A DNA stretch of 33,718 bases from a virus, in the IMG/VR virus record IMGVR_UViG_3300046499_000523, positions 1 to 33,718 of that record; one strand, given 5' to 3'. Below the pieces are notes generated by a model. That model was given only the letters and a program-made list of their open reading frames with translations. It had not been told where the DNA came from and searched no databases. Shown here one piece after another: positions 21,143-29,444 of the stretch. Made by a program: the position numbers and the translations under genes. How positions within the stretch are numbered: position 1 is the stretch's first letter; every line of letters starts with the position of its first letter.

Positions 21143-21531
21143 CCGAGCACGGGGAGGCCATCGAGGCCGACCTGCCGGCGCACTACCCCGGTGTCCGGCT
21201 CAAGCACCTGTTCACCGGCGAGCTCACCTGGCGTGAGCTCGGCGTCTTCCTGCGGGGCCTGCCGCCCGCCTCCCGCCTGCGGACCGCCCTGAACGGCGGT
21301 CAGCCTGCATGGACCGGCGAGCAGTACATCCTCGCCGACATCTTCGACGCCCTGGCGCAGGCCAACTGGCAGCGCGGCGGCGACGCCAAGAAGCGGCTGC
21401 CCAAGTCGTATCCGCGGCCGGGCGACGACCGGCGCGGCAGGGACAGCGCCGAGCGGATCGCCGCCATGGCGGACGCCCGGGAGCGCGCCCGGGAGCGCGC
21501 CCGCGCCATCGCCGCGGGCGAGATCACCTGA
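20810..21531 (+). CDS. Tail assembly chaperone, -1 frameshift long form
   Basis: Frame 1 continues open to 21531 after the short frame stops at 21142. A shift at 21112-21118 (G GGG GAA) joins ...CGASAG to GIAGLLRLVAEHGEAIEADL, giving about 240 residues. The downstream frame has no ATG with a ribosome binding site, and its LLRLVAEHGEAIEADL-PAHYPG sequence is what the T part of GT proteins usually looks like. It ends with a basic helix, ARERARERARAIAAGEIT. The frameshift site is inferred. Confidence 0.75.
21112..21118 (+). other. Candidate -1 slippery site
   Basis: GGGGGAA with zero-frame codons GGG and GAA. Tandem shift by -1 gives GGG and GGA, so the P-site pairing is kept fully and the A-site partly. 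It lies about 9 codons before the short-form stop. The reading after it produces the plausible T domain. Confidence 0.55.
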
Positions 21532-21560
21532 CAACTCCACACAGCCCGAGGGGGTGGCCC

Positions 21561-24326
21561 GTGCCTACGGTCGGCTACGCCAGCCTGCAGGTCATCCCCT
21601 CGGTCGAGGGCATCGCCGGACGCATCCGCGAACAGCTCGTCGGCCCCGCCGAGGACGCGGGAGACGAGGCCGGGTCCGGGTTCGCCAAGCGCATGGCCGC
21701 CGGCCTGGCGCTCGGCGTCGCCGGGGCCGGAGCCCTGGTGGGCGGCCTCCTCGTCAAGGGCATCTCCGGCGCGATCGAGCAGCAGCAGATCGCGGGCAAG
21801 CTCGGCGCCCAGCTCGGCGCGACGGGCGCCGACGCCCAGCGGTACGGAAAGCTCGCCGGCCAGCTGTACGCGGCCGGTGTCACCGAGGACATCCAGGGCG
21901 CCGCGGATGCGATCCGGGCGACCATGTCCGCCGGCCTGGTGCCGCCGGACGCCACCAACAAGCAGATCCAGTCGATCGCCGCCAACGTCCACGACCTGAG
22001 CGACACCTTCGAGCTGGACCTCGGGCAGTCGACCAACGCCATCGGCCAGCTGATGAAGAACGGTCTGGCGACCAACGCGAAGGAAGCGCTGGACGTCATG
22101 ACCCGGGGCCTGCAGGTCATGGGTCCGCGCGCCGATGACCTGGCCGACACCTTCAACGAGTACTCGCCGATCTTCAAGTCGCTCGGCCTGTCCGCGCAGA
22201 CCGCCACCGGCCTGCTCTCTCAGGGCATGAAGGCCGGCGCGCGCGATACTGACGTCGTCGCGGACGCCCTGAAGGAATTCCAGATCCGGGCAACGGACGG
22301 CTCTACCGCGTCCGCGGCCGGCTTCAAGGCCCTCGGCCTGTCCGCGAAGGGCATGACGGAGCAGATCGCCAAGGGCGGCGCGGGCGCGTCGGCCGGCCTG
22401 CAGACCGTCCTTGACCGGCTCAAGGGCGTGAAGGACCCGGTCGAGCGCAACGCCGCGGCCGTCGCCCTGTTCGGCACCAAGGCTGAGGATCTCGCGGGCG
22501 CCCTGTTCTCGCTGGACCCGAAGACCGCGGTGGCCGGCCTCGGCCAGGTCGCCGGCGCCGCGGACCGCATGGGAGCGAGCCTGCGCGACAACGCGGGCGC
22601 GCGCATCGAAGCCTTCAAGCGGGGGCTTGAGCAGGGTCTGGTGAACGTCGTCGGCGGGCGGCTGCTGCCCGTCCTGGAGCGCGGCGCGAGCTTCCTCGCC
22701 GACCGCTTCGGGCCCGCCTTCGGGCAGGCCGCCGACTGGGTCCGCACGTCGGTCGCACCCGCGGCCGGCGAGCTTGCCCACCGCATCGCCGACGACCTGA
22801 TCCCGGCCTTCTCCGCCGCCGCATCCTGGGCGAGCGACCACCTCGTCCCGGCGGCCGCCGGAGCCGCGCACTGGCTGCGCGACGACTTCGCACCGGCCGC
22901 CCTGACGGTGGCCCGCGTCATCAAGAACGATGTGATCCCCGGGATCCGCGACAGCGTCGGATGGCTGAACCGGAACAAGCAGTCGATCGCGATCGTCGCC
23001 GGGGTCATCACCACCCTGCTGCTGCCCGTGCTCATCACCACCGCGGTGGGCTACGCGCAGGCTGGCACCGCGGCCACCATTTCCAAAATCCAGCAGGTCT
23101 CGGCATGGGTATCGACCGGCACCGCGGCCGTCGCCTCCGGGGCCCGGCAGGTCGCCGCGTCGTACGTCACGGTCGGCGGCTGGATCCGGTCCGGGGCCGC
23201 GGCCGTCGTCTCCGCCGCCCAGCAGGTGGGCGCCTGGGTGGCGATGGGCGCCCGCGCCCTGTGGGGCATGGCCCTGCAGGCAGGCGCGGCCGCGGCCGTG
23301 GTCGCCGGGTGGGTCCTGATGGGCGTTCAGTCCCTGATCCAGGCCGCCCGGATGGCCGCCGCATGGGTCCTCGCGATGGGCCCCGTCGGCTGGATCATCG
23401 CCGCTGTCGTCGCCCTGGCAGCGCTGATCATCCTCAACTGGGAGAAGATCAAGACCGTCACAGTGGCCGTGTTCACCGCCGTCGTCGACTGGATCAAGGG
23501 CGCCGCCGCGGCCGTCCTCGGCTGGCTGCAGGCCAACTGGCCGCTACTGCTCGCTATCCTGACCGGGCCGATCGGCATCGCGGTCCTGCTGATCGTCCGC
23601 TACTGGGACCAGATCACCGCCGGCTTCCGCGCCGCCTACCAGGCAGTCGTGTCCGTCGGCCAGTCGATCGTCTCCTGGGTGGCCGCCCTCCCCGGGCGCA
23701 TCCTCGCAGGCCTGGCCAACCTGGGCACCTGGCTCTACAACCTCGCCCGGGACGCCTTCACCCGCTTCCTCAACGCCCAGGCAGCCCTTGCACTCCAGGT
23801 GATCGACCTCGTCCGCGGCCTCCCGGGGCGGATCACCTCCGCCCTCGGCAACCTCGGCAACCTGCTCTACGACAAGGGCGGCGACGTGGTGCGCGGCATG
23901 TGGGCCGGCATCCAGTCCATGGGCGGCTGGCTGCGCGACAAGCTGATCGGCTTCGCCAAGGCCATCATCCCCGGCCCGATCGCCAAGGCTCTCGGCATCA
24001 ACTCGCCGTCGAAGGTGATGGCGCGCGAGGTTGGCCGGTGGATCCCCGCCGGCATCATCGCCGGCATCGAATCCGGGGCCCCGGCCCTCGAGCGGACCAT
24101 GGCCAACCTCGTACAGCCCGCACGTCCGCCGGCGTGGATGCTGCCAACGGCCGCCACCGTCGGAGCCCCGGCCCTGGCCGCCACCATCCCGGCCTCACTC
24201 GGCACCGGCGCTGCGATCGGCGGCTCCGTTCAGCCACTGAACATCGAGAACTACTGGGAGTCCGAGGGCGGCAACGCCCGCAAAACGGCCGTCGAACTGC
24301 AAGCGCTGTCGAAGGGCAGGGGGTGA
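21561..24326 (+). CDS. Tape measure protein
   Basis: This 921-residue protein starts at GTG 21561 after GAGGGGG. The N-terminus (TVGYASLQVIPSVEGIAGRI) is the usual tape-measure opening. The middle is a long Ala/Gly-rich helical region of about 450 residues containing phage minor-tail repeats (ATGLLSQGMKAG, FKALGLSAKGM). Hydrophobic segments at about 475-500, 567-626 and 653-682 may insert into the host membrane during DNA injection. The C-terminus has GINSPSKVMAREVGRWIPAG (from about 812), a common tape-measure end motif. It sets tail length. Using about 1.5 angstrom per residue, a tail near 140 nm is expected. The stop is 1 base before the next ATG. Confidence 0.92.
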   Translation: MPTVGYASLQVIPSVEGIAGRIREQLVGPAEDAGDEAGSGFAKRMAAGLALGVAGAGALVGGLLVKGISGAIEQQQIAGKLGAQLGATGADAQRYGKLAGQLYAAGVTEDIQGAADAIRATMSAGLVPPDATNKQIQSIAANVHDLSDTFELDLGQSTNAIGQLMKNGLATNAKEALDVMTRGLQVMGPRADDLADTFNEYSPIFKSLGLSAQTATGLLSQGMKAGARDTDVVADALKEFQIRATDGSTASAAGFKALGLSAKGMTEQIAKGGAGASAGLQTVLDRLKGVKDPVERNAAAVALFGTKAEDLAGALFSLDPKTAVAGLGQVAGAADRMGASLRDNAGARIEAFKRGLEQGLVNVVGGRLLPVLERGASFLADRFGPAFGQAADWVRTSVAPAAGELAHRIADDLIPAFSAAASWASDHLVPAAAGAAHWLRDDFAPAALTVARVIKNDVIPGIRDSVGWLNRNKQSIAIVAGVITTLLLPVLITTAVGYAQAGTAATISKIQQVSAWVSTGTAAVASGARQVAASYVTVGGWIRSGAAAVVSAAQQVGAWVAMGARALWGMALQAGAAAAVVAGWVLMGVQSLIQAARMAAAWVLAMGPVGWIIAAVVALAALIILNWEKIKTVTVAVFTAVVDWIKGAAAAVLGWLQANWPLLLAILTGPIGIAVLLIVRYWDQITAGFRAAYQAVVSVGQSIVSWVAALPGRILAGLANLGTWLYNLARDAFTRFLNAQAALALQVIDLVRGLPGRITSALGNLGNLLYDKGGDVVRGMWAGIQSMGGWLRDKLIGFAKAIIPGPIAKALGINSPSKVMAREVGRWIPAGIIAGIESGAPALERTMANLVQPARPPAWMLPTAATVGAPALAATIPASLGTGAAIGGSVQPLNIENYWESEGGNARKTAVELQALSKGRG

Positions 24327-24327
24327 C

Positions 24328-25776
24328 ATGGCCGGTGAACTGATCACCGCAGACCGGCAGATCCAATGGGCCGGGCAGCTGTGGGGTGACGGTACCGGCG
24401 TGCAGGTCGGCGCCGTCACCGGCTGGGACGATCTGCCGCCGGTCGACTCTGGTACCGCGCCACGTGCCCAACAGCACGGCTCCTACCTCGGCCGCCTGCT
24501 CTCGCAATCCCGGATCATCACTGCGGACATGCGGATGACCTCCTGGCCCAACGACTTGCCTGCCGCCCGCCGGGCCCTGCTCGCTGCCACTTCGCTCCTC
24601 CAGGGCGAGCAGTCCTTGGTCATTCGCATGTGCGGCGAGACCCAGATGGTGACTGCGCGTCTTTTCAGCCGCACCATGCCGTCCGATACGGACATGATGC
24701 TGGGCACTGGAGCGGTCAGCCTCGCCTGGGAGGCTACCGACCCGCGCCGCTACGACCTGGCCGAACAGGCCGGCCAGACTGCCCTGCCGACGGCGGAGTC
24801 CGGCCTCGCCTGGGGCGCCGAGACGCTGACCCGGAATTTGGTCCTCAACCCGTCCGCCGAGGTCGACCTGACGGACACGCAGGCGTACGGGCCGTCCATC
24901 ACCCGGGCCAGGGTCACCACCGACGCGGCCCCTGGTGGCAACAGTGCGTCAATCCAGCACACGTTCACCGCGGACGCTTCCGCCGGCTCCACGTGGAGCA
25001 TCGAGCCTACGACGGGCACGGGCACGGTGGTCCGCGTCGGCATCTGGGTCAAGATCCCCGCGTCGGGCGTCACGAGCATGCTCCTAGCCTGGCGGTCCGG
25101 CACGACGACCCTCAACACTGCCGCGGTCACGCTACCCACGGCAGGCACCTGGACCCGCATGACCGGCTCCTACACCCTGACCGCCGGACAGACCTGCGAC
25201 CGGGTGGGCCTGTCCATCGTGGCGACGAACGGCACCGTCTACTGGCTGGACGCGGCGATGGCGTCCACCGCAGCCGCGCTGCCCTCGTACGGAGACGGCA
25301 GCACGTCGGGGTGGTGGTGGGACGGGACCGCCCATGACTCCACCAGCCGTACTGTGACCGGTTCGGGCCTCGTGTGGGGTAGCCCTGAAGCGTCCGTGGG
25401 CCTCGCCTGGGGCTCCCCGGGCAGCACGGGCGACATCACCGCCACCAACGCGGGCGACGCCGAATCCCACCCCACGATCACGATCACCGGCCCGTGCACG
25501 ACACCATCCGTCACCCTCCAGGGCACCACCCCCGTGGTGCTGGAGTACGACCTCACGGTGGGCGCCGGCGAGCAGCTCGCCATCGACACGTGGGCCGGGA
25601 CGGTCCTCCTCGGCGGGCAGTCCCGCCTCGGGTACGCCACCGCCCGCAGCCAGCCCGAGGGCTCCTTCGTGCTCCCGCCCGGCGCCAGCCCGCAGACCGT
25701 CAGCTTCCGGTCCGCAGACGCCATCCCATCCCCTGCCGCCAGCGCCGTCGTGCGCTGGCGTAACGCCTACTGGTAG
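24328..25776 (+). CDS. Distal tail protein with inserted carbohydrate-binding-like domain
   Basis: This 482-residue protein starts at ATG 24328. The first 150 residues (ITADRQIQWAGQLWGDGTGV, PRAQQHGSYLGRLLSQSRII, MTSWPNDLPAARRALLAATS) are the Dit N-domain. Residues of about 165-345 form an inserted module, LTRNLVLNPSAEVDLTDTQA to WWDGTAHDSTSRT, with the NLVxNPSAE opening and beta jelly-roll pattern of carbohydrate-binding modules. The Dit C-domain then resumes (GLVWGSPEASVGLAWGSPGS, TITITGPCTTPSVTL, VVLEYDLTVGAGEQLAIDTW) and ends RWRNAYW. A 15-bp direct repeat, GGCCTCGCCTGGGGC (24802-24816 and 25399-25413), borders the insertion. It forms the tail-tip ring; the module may bind host sugars. 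Confidence 0.8.
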   Translation: MAGELITADRQIQWAGQLWGDGTGVQVGAVTGWDDLPPVDSGTAPRAQQHGSYLGRLLSQSRIITADMRMTSWPNDLPAARRALLAATSLLQGEQSLVIRMCGETQMVTARLFSRTMPSDTDMMLGTGAVSLAWEATDPRRYDLAEQAGQTALPTAESGLAWGAETLTRNLVLNPSAEVDLTDTQAYGPSITRARVTTDAAPGGNSASIQHTFTADASAGSTWSIEPTTGTGTVVRVGIWVKIPASGVTSMLLAWRSGTTTLNTAAVTLPTAGTWTRMTGSYTLTAGQTCDRVGLSIVATNGTVYWLDAAMASTAAALPSYGDGSTSGWWWDGTAHDSTSRTVTGSGLVWGSPEASVGLAWGSPGSTGDITATNAGDAESHPTITITGPCTTPSVTLQGTTPVVLEYDLTVGAGEQLAIDTWAGTVLLGGQSRLGYATARSQPEGSFVLPPGASPQTVSFRSADAIPSPAASAVVRWRNAYW

Positions 25777-25788
25777 GAGGCCACCACC

Positions 25789-26991
25789 ATGACCGTGCGC
25801 TCCGCGTGGCTCCTCAATGCCAGCACCGCCACCCCCGCGCAGAACCGCGCAGACACCAGGCTCAGCCCCCTGGGCACGTTCACTCCGGCCGCGACGGACG
25901 CGCTCACCAGCCGCAGCGGCCTCATCCCCGGGCCCGGCACCGGCCCGTGCGCGCTGACCATGTCCGGGATGAACGCCACGGTGGGTATCGGCCGGGGCGT
26001 CGTCCAGGGCACCAGCAGTCAGGGCGCGTACCCGGTCGTTGTGACCGGCGCCGACGTGACGACCATCGCCAACGGGCACGCGTCATTGTCGAGGATCGAC
26101 ACGCTGTGGCTGATCGCACTCGACACCCTGGTCGACTCCTCCGGGTCCACTCTGGCCCGAGTCGAGTACACCCAGGGCACCCCCGGGTCGGGGTCCGCAC
26201 CGACGGCTCCGGCTGCGGGTACCGCGTACCTGCGGCTGTGGGACATCACCGTCCCGGCCGGCGCGAGCTCGGGCTCCGTGCCGACCTGGGTAGCCTCCGG
26301 CCTGTTGGCCGACAAGCGGACGTACAGCACCGCGGTGGGTGGCATCAATCCGGACGGCGCCACGGCGGGAGCGTACGCCGGGCAGTACCGGGACGGCGGC
26401 ACGACCACGGGCCTGGAGCGCTACTCCGGGTCGGCATGGGAGTCCCGCCTCTACCTCGCCACGTCCGGCCGGGTCGTGATCGGCTCCGACGTCGAGCTGT
26501 ACCGCGACTCCGCCAACGTCCTGCGCACGCCGGACGCGCTCACCGTGGACGGCAACCTCTCTGCCGGCAACCTGAACAGCGGTGCTTGGACGACCTACGT
26601 GCCGACGTGGACGGCATCCGGTACCGCCCCGGCCATCGGCACCGGCACCCGGTCCGGTTGGTACCAGCGCATCGGCAAGACCGTGCTGGTCAACATCAGT
26701 TTCACGATGGGCAGCACCACCACCTTCGGCACGGGCACGTACAGCATCGGGCTGCCGCTGACGTCCGTGAACACCGCCGGCCGCGGCTGGACCGGTTCCG
26801 CCGTCGCGGTCGACTCCGGCTCCACCGTCTACACCGGCACCGCTTTTATCGGCCCGAACGCGAACTCCTGCCTGGTCTACACCCCGACCGGTGCGGGCGG
26901 GTCGTCTCCGTCGCAGTGGGCAGCGACGAACCCGCACACGTGGGCACTGAACGATGCCTTCTTCATCTCGCTCGCATACGAAATCCCGTAG
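25789..26991 (+). CDS. Baseplate/tail fibre protein
   Basis: This 400-residue protein starts at ATG 25789 after TAGGAGG. Residues 1-200 read like an upper baseplate protein (VVQGTSSQGAYPVVVTGAD, LSRIDTLWLIALDTLVDSSG, TAYLRLWDITVPAGA). The middle (SDVELYRDSANVLRTPDALT-VDGNL) is a short fibre shaft. The last 130 residues (WTTYVPTWTASGTAPAIGTG, SGWYQRIGKTVLVNISFTMG, GTGTYSIGLPL) are a tail fibre head seen in many Streptomyces phages. It probably forms part of host recognition. Confidence 0.7.
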   Translation: MTVRSAWLLNASTATPAQNRADTRLSPLGTFTPAATDALTSRSGLIPGPGTGPCALTMSGMNATVGIGRGVVQGTSSQGAYPVVVTGADVTTIANGHASLSRIDTLWLIALDTLVDSSGSTLARVEYTQGTPGSGSAPTAPAAGTAYLRLWDITVPAGASSGSVPTWVASGLLADKRTYSTAVGGINPDGATAGAYAGQYRDGGTTTGLERYSGSAWESRLYLATSGRVVIGSDVELYRDSANVLRTPDALTVDGNLSAGNLNSGAWTTYVPTWTASGTAPAIGTGTRSGWYQRIGKTVLVNISFTMGSTTTFGTGTYSIGLPLTSVNTAGRGWTGSAVAVDSGSTVYTGTAFIGPNANSCLVYTPTGAGGSSPSQWAATNPHTWALNDAFFISLAYEIP

Positions 26992-27000
26992 GGGGCGGCG

Positions 27001-28101
27001 ATGGCGGAGCCGTACCGGCTCGTGGTGTGCGACCTGCGGACGGACGCTGTCCTCGACGTCCTGCCCATTGCAGGGGTGTCCTACGACGACTACATCGGCA
27101 AGACCGGCTCGCTCTCCGGCACGGTGCCGCTGCCGTCCCGGGACATCGCCCAGCGCGCGAAGGCGGCCCTGCTGCCGGGCCGCACGATGCTGTACCTGGA
27201 GCGGGGCGGACAGATCGCGTGGGGCGGGCCGCTGTGGACGCGGACGCCGACGATGGACGAGCGCGGCTTCGAGTCCTGCCCGATCCAGGCCGGCGGCCTG
27301 GAAGGGTACTTCCGGTCTCACCGGCTGCTGGTCGACACGCTCACCCTGGCCGGCGTCGACCAGCTCGACATCGTGCGGCAGCTCATCGCCTACTGCCAGG
27401 CCCAGACCGGCGGCAACTTGGGTATCGAGATCGACTACGCGCAGCTGTCCGGGGTGCTGCGGGATCGCACGTACTCGCGGTACGACCTGCCGTGGATCGG
27501 CGGCCTGATCGACCAGCTCGCGGCTGTCGACGGCGGCTTCGAGTGGCGGATCCAGTGCTACCGGGACACGGGCGGGGTCCGGCACCGGGCTCTGCGGCTG
27601 GGGTACCCGATCCTGACGGCGGGCAGCCGGGACATCATGCTGTCATCCCCGGGCCCGGTCTGCGGGCTGGCACTGCCGGAGGACGCGACGACCGCGGCCA
27701 ACGCCTGGCAGAGCAGAGGCGCGACGACCGGCACCAACCAGGCCGCGTCCAGCGTGCCGCTGATGTCCGCGATGCTGACCAGCCCGGGCGACTACACGGC
27801 CGGCTGGCCCAGACTGGACGGCACCTCGGACTACACCGATGTCTCCGTGCAGGCCGACCTCGACGCGCACGCGACGGCCGACCTCGCCCGCTGGCGCCGC
27901 CCGATCACCATCCCCGCGGTGAAGATCCGGACCGCGGTCGCGGACGTGCCGATCCTCGGCTCGTACATCCGCCTCCGGATCGTGAACTTCTGGAACCCGG
28001 CGCCCGGCCTGTCTGCCCGGTACCGCGTCGTCGGCCTGAAGGTCGACCCCGAAGAACGCGGCAGGCCCGAAACCGCCGAGCTGTACCTGGAGGCTGCCTG
28101 A
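27001..28101 (+). CDS. Tail hub / Tal-like protein
   Basis: The protein has 366 residues, and ATG 27001 follows AGGGGGC. It begins YRLVVCDLRTDAVLDVLPIA and contains SYDDYIGKTGSLSGTVPLPS, LYLERGGQIAWGGPLWTRTP, ILRRLIAY-type VRQLIAYCQAQTGGNLGI and a C-terminal domain with HRALRLGYPI and VKIRTAVADVPILGSYIRLR. This is the layout of siphophage baseplate-hub proteins that close the tube and carry the next fibre. It is not the collagen-like type. The stop overlaps the next ATG by one base. Confidence 0.7.
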   Translation: MAEPYRLVVCDLRTDAVLDVLPIAGVSYDDYIGKTGSLSGTVPLPSRDIAQRAKAALLPGRTMLYLERGGQIAWGGPLWTRTPTMDERGFESCPIQAGGLEGYFRSHRLLVDTLTLAGVDQLDIVRQLIAYCQAQTGGNLGIEIDYAQLSGVLRDRTYSRYDLPWIGGLIDQLAAVDGGFEWRIQCYRDTGGVRHRALRLGYPILTAGSRDIMLSSPGPVCGLALPEDATTAANAWQSRGATTGTNQAASSVPLMSAMLTSPGDYTAGWPRLDGTSDYTDVSVQADLDAHATADLARWRRPITIPAVKIRTAVADVPILGSYIRLRIVNFWNPAPGLSARYRVVGLKVDPEERGRPETAELYLEAA

Positions 28102-28835
28102 TGCCCACCCCGAACGTGCCCTTGGACATCCTCGACCGGATCGGCGCCCTTGAGGAGCGGCTGCGGCAGGTTGAGGGCCGGACCCAGATCAGGCCTGCCC
28201 TCAACGAGATCGTCGCGGGCACCGTGACCGTCGGCGAGGGCGGCGAGTTCCGGGTGCTCGACACCGACGGCACCAAGATTTTCTGGGTCGGCGGCATCAC
28301 CCCCGCTCACACGGACGGCAGCCCTCAGCGCGGCACCCTGATGCGTCGCGAGGACGGGAGTCTCGCCTTCGCGGTCTACACCGGTGGGCCCGAGAACCAG
28401 GGCGTGTTCCTGTGGGACAAGTCGGGGAACGGCCTGCTCATCGAAGACGTCGTCGGTGGTGGCCTGTGTCGGCCGTACCTCAGCACCGATGCGTGGTTCG
28501 GCGCCACCGAGGCGCCGACGTTCACCACCACCAGCGGGACCTTCGTGACGCTTCAGCATCTGCCGTGGCAGGTGCAGCACCCGCGGGTCACGGGCTACTA
28601 CTTGGTGCAGGCCGCCGCGGGCACAAGCGGTGAGATCCGGCTGGTGGACGACTCCGGCACCGTCGTCCTGGGGCCGCTCGCGATCGGCACGGCCGCGTTC
28701 ACCTTCGGCAGCCTCACCGGCCCGCTTGCCCAGCCGTTCGGCACCTGGACGTACCTGCACTGGCAGGCCCGGGTGACTGGCGGCGCGGGGGCGATCGGCA
28801 TCAAGGGCTTGAGCACGTTCGGTGTGCAGTCCTGA
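28101..28835 (+). CDS. Minor tail/fibre protein
   Basis: This 244-residue protein starts at ATG 28101 (TGATG). It begins with a coiled coil, LDILDRIGALEERLRQVEGR, then a beta module, NEIVAGTVTVGEGGEFRVLD and TKIFWVGGI, found in phage fibres. The C-terminal 100 residues (TFTTTSGTFVTLQHLPWQVQHPRVTGYYLVQAAAGTSG-EIRLVDDSG) resemble a jelly-roll receptor-binding head. It is the last structural gene, and transcription then meets an opposing gene. Confidence 0.65.
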   Translation: MPTPNVPLDILDRIGALEERLRQVEGRTQIRPALNEIVAGTVTVGEGGEFRVLDTDGTKIFWVGGITPAHTDGSPQRGTLMRREDGSLAFAVYTGGPENQGVFLWDKSGNGLLIEDVVGGGLCRPYLSTDAWFGATEAPTFTTTSGTFVTLQHLPWQVQHPRVTGYYLVQAAAGTSGEIRLVDDSGTVVLGPLAIGTAAFTFGSLTGPLAQPFGTWTYLHWQARVTGGAGAIGIKGLSTFGVQS

Positions 28836-28838
28836 CGG

Positions 28839-29291
28839 CTACTCGGGCGCGTGGGAGGGGCTGACGACGGGGTCGGGGCCGCGGCTGGGGTACGGGCCGG
28901 TGTCCACGGTGCCGCTGCCGCCGTTGTTCTGGCCGGCGGTGGCCCCGGGCGGGCCGGGTACGGCGGGCGGGGTGGTGTCGTCTGCGGTCGGCTCGGTCTG
29001 GGTGGTCACGGTGGTGCCCTTCGTCGAGGTGCTGGTGTGCGTCGGCGCGGGGGCCGCGGTGGTGCTGGCCGGTGCCGTGGTCGGGGTCGCGCTGGGGCCG
29101 GCCTCGGTACTCGGTGAGTTGCTGGCCTCCGGGCTGGCCGGGTCGCTGGGTTCGGCGGCTACCTGTTGCACCGTCACCGCGGGCGGCTCCGGGGCGGGTC
29201 CGCCGCCGGTGAGTGCGGCTGCGGTGGCGCTGCCCCCGGCGATGACCGCCACGGTCGCCGCGATCGCCATCGCCTGCCTACTGATCTTCAT
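28839..29291 (-). CDS. Exported Thr/Pro/Ser-rich protein
   Basis: This 150-residue protein is encoded on the minus strand. MKISRQAMAIAATVAVIAGG SATAAALTGG is a signal peptide of about 28 residues with A-x-A near its end. There is no lipobox Cys. The mature part is Thr/Ser/Pro/Ala-rich and acidic (TEAGPSATPTTAPASTTAAP, TVTTQTEPTADDTTPPAVPG), so it is probably extended and located outside the membrane. The minus-strand start at 29291 is preceded by AAGGGGG. It lies between tail and lysis genes but is transcribed against them, as morons often are. Superinfection exclusion or surface change is possible. Confidence 0.65.
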   Translation of the reverse strand: MKISRQAMAIAATVAVIAGGSATAAALTGGGPAPEPPAVTVQQVAAEPSDPASPEASNSPSTEAGPSATPTTAPASTTAAPAPTHTSTSTKGTTVTTQTEPTADDTTPPAVPGPPGATAGQNNGGSGTVDTGPYPSRGPDPVVSPSHAPE

Positions 29292-29444
29292 CTCTGCTGT
29301 CCCCCTTGCTGGTTGATCCTCAACGGTACTCGCGGCCCCTGTCGCCGCCGCCTCTTCGTCGCCCGGCTGTTGCCGGACTGGCACATCTCTCCCGCCTTCG
29401 TGCCGCCCGGCCCGAGGGCTTCCCCATGCCCGCAGGAGGCACAC
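29292..29444. promoter_or_regulatory. Divergent intergenic region
   Basis: The 153 bases between the leftward exported gene and the endolysin contain GTTGATCCTCAAC (29312-29324), a 5-bp inverted repeat with a 3-base spacer that could be an operator or promoter element. No strong -10/-35 pair is clear on either strand. AGGAGG at 29434-29439 is the endolysin ribosome binding site. Confidence 0.4.

Noticed and set aside
21025-21531. Separate gene for the second chaperone frame from GTG 21025
   Set aside because: There is no ribosome binding site, and its first 30 codons are a shadow of the short form. The frameshift explanation fits the family.
25806-28835. 1009-codon rightward frame
   Set aside because: It is a shifted reading of the tail-tip genes for most of its length. 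The composition is Arg/Pro/His-rich, and only the part from 28101, which is the fibre gene, is real.
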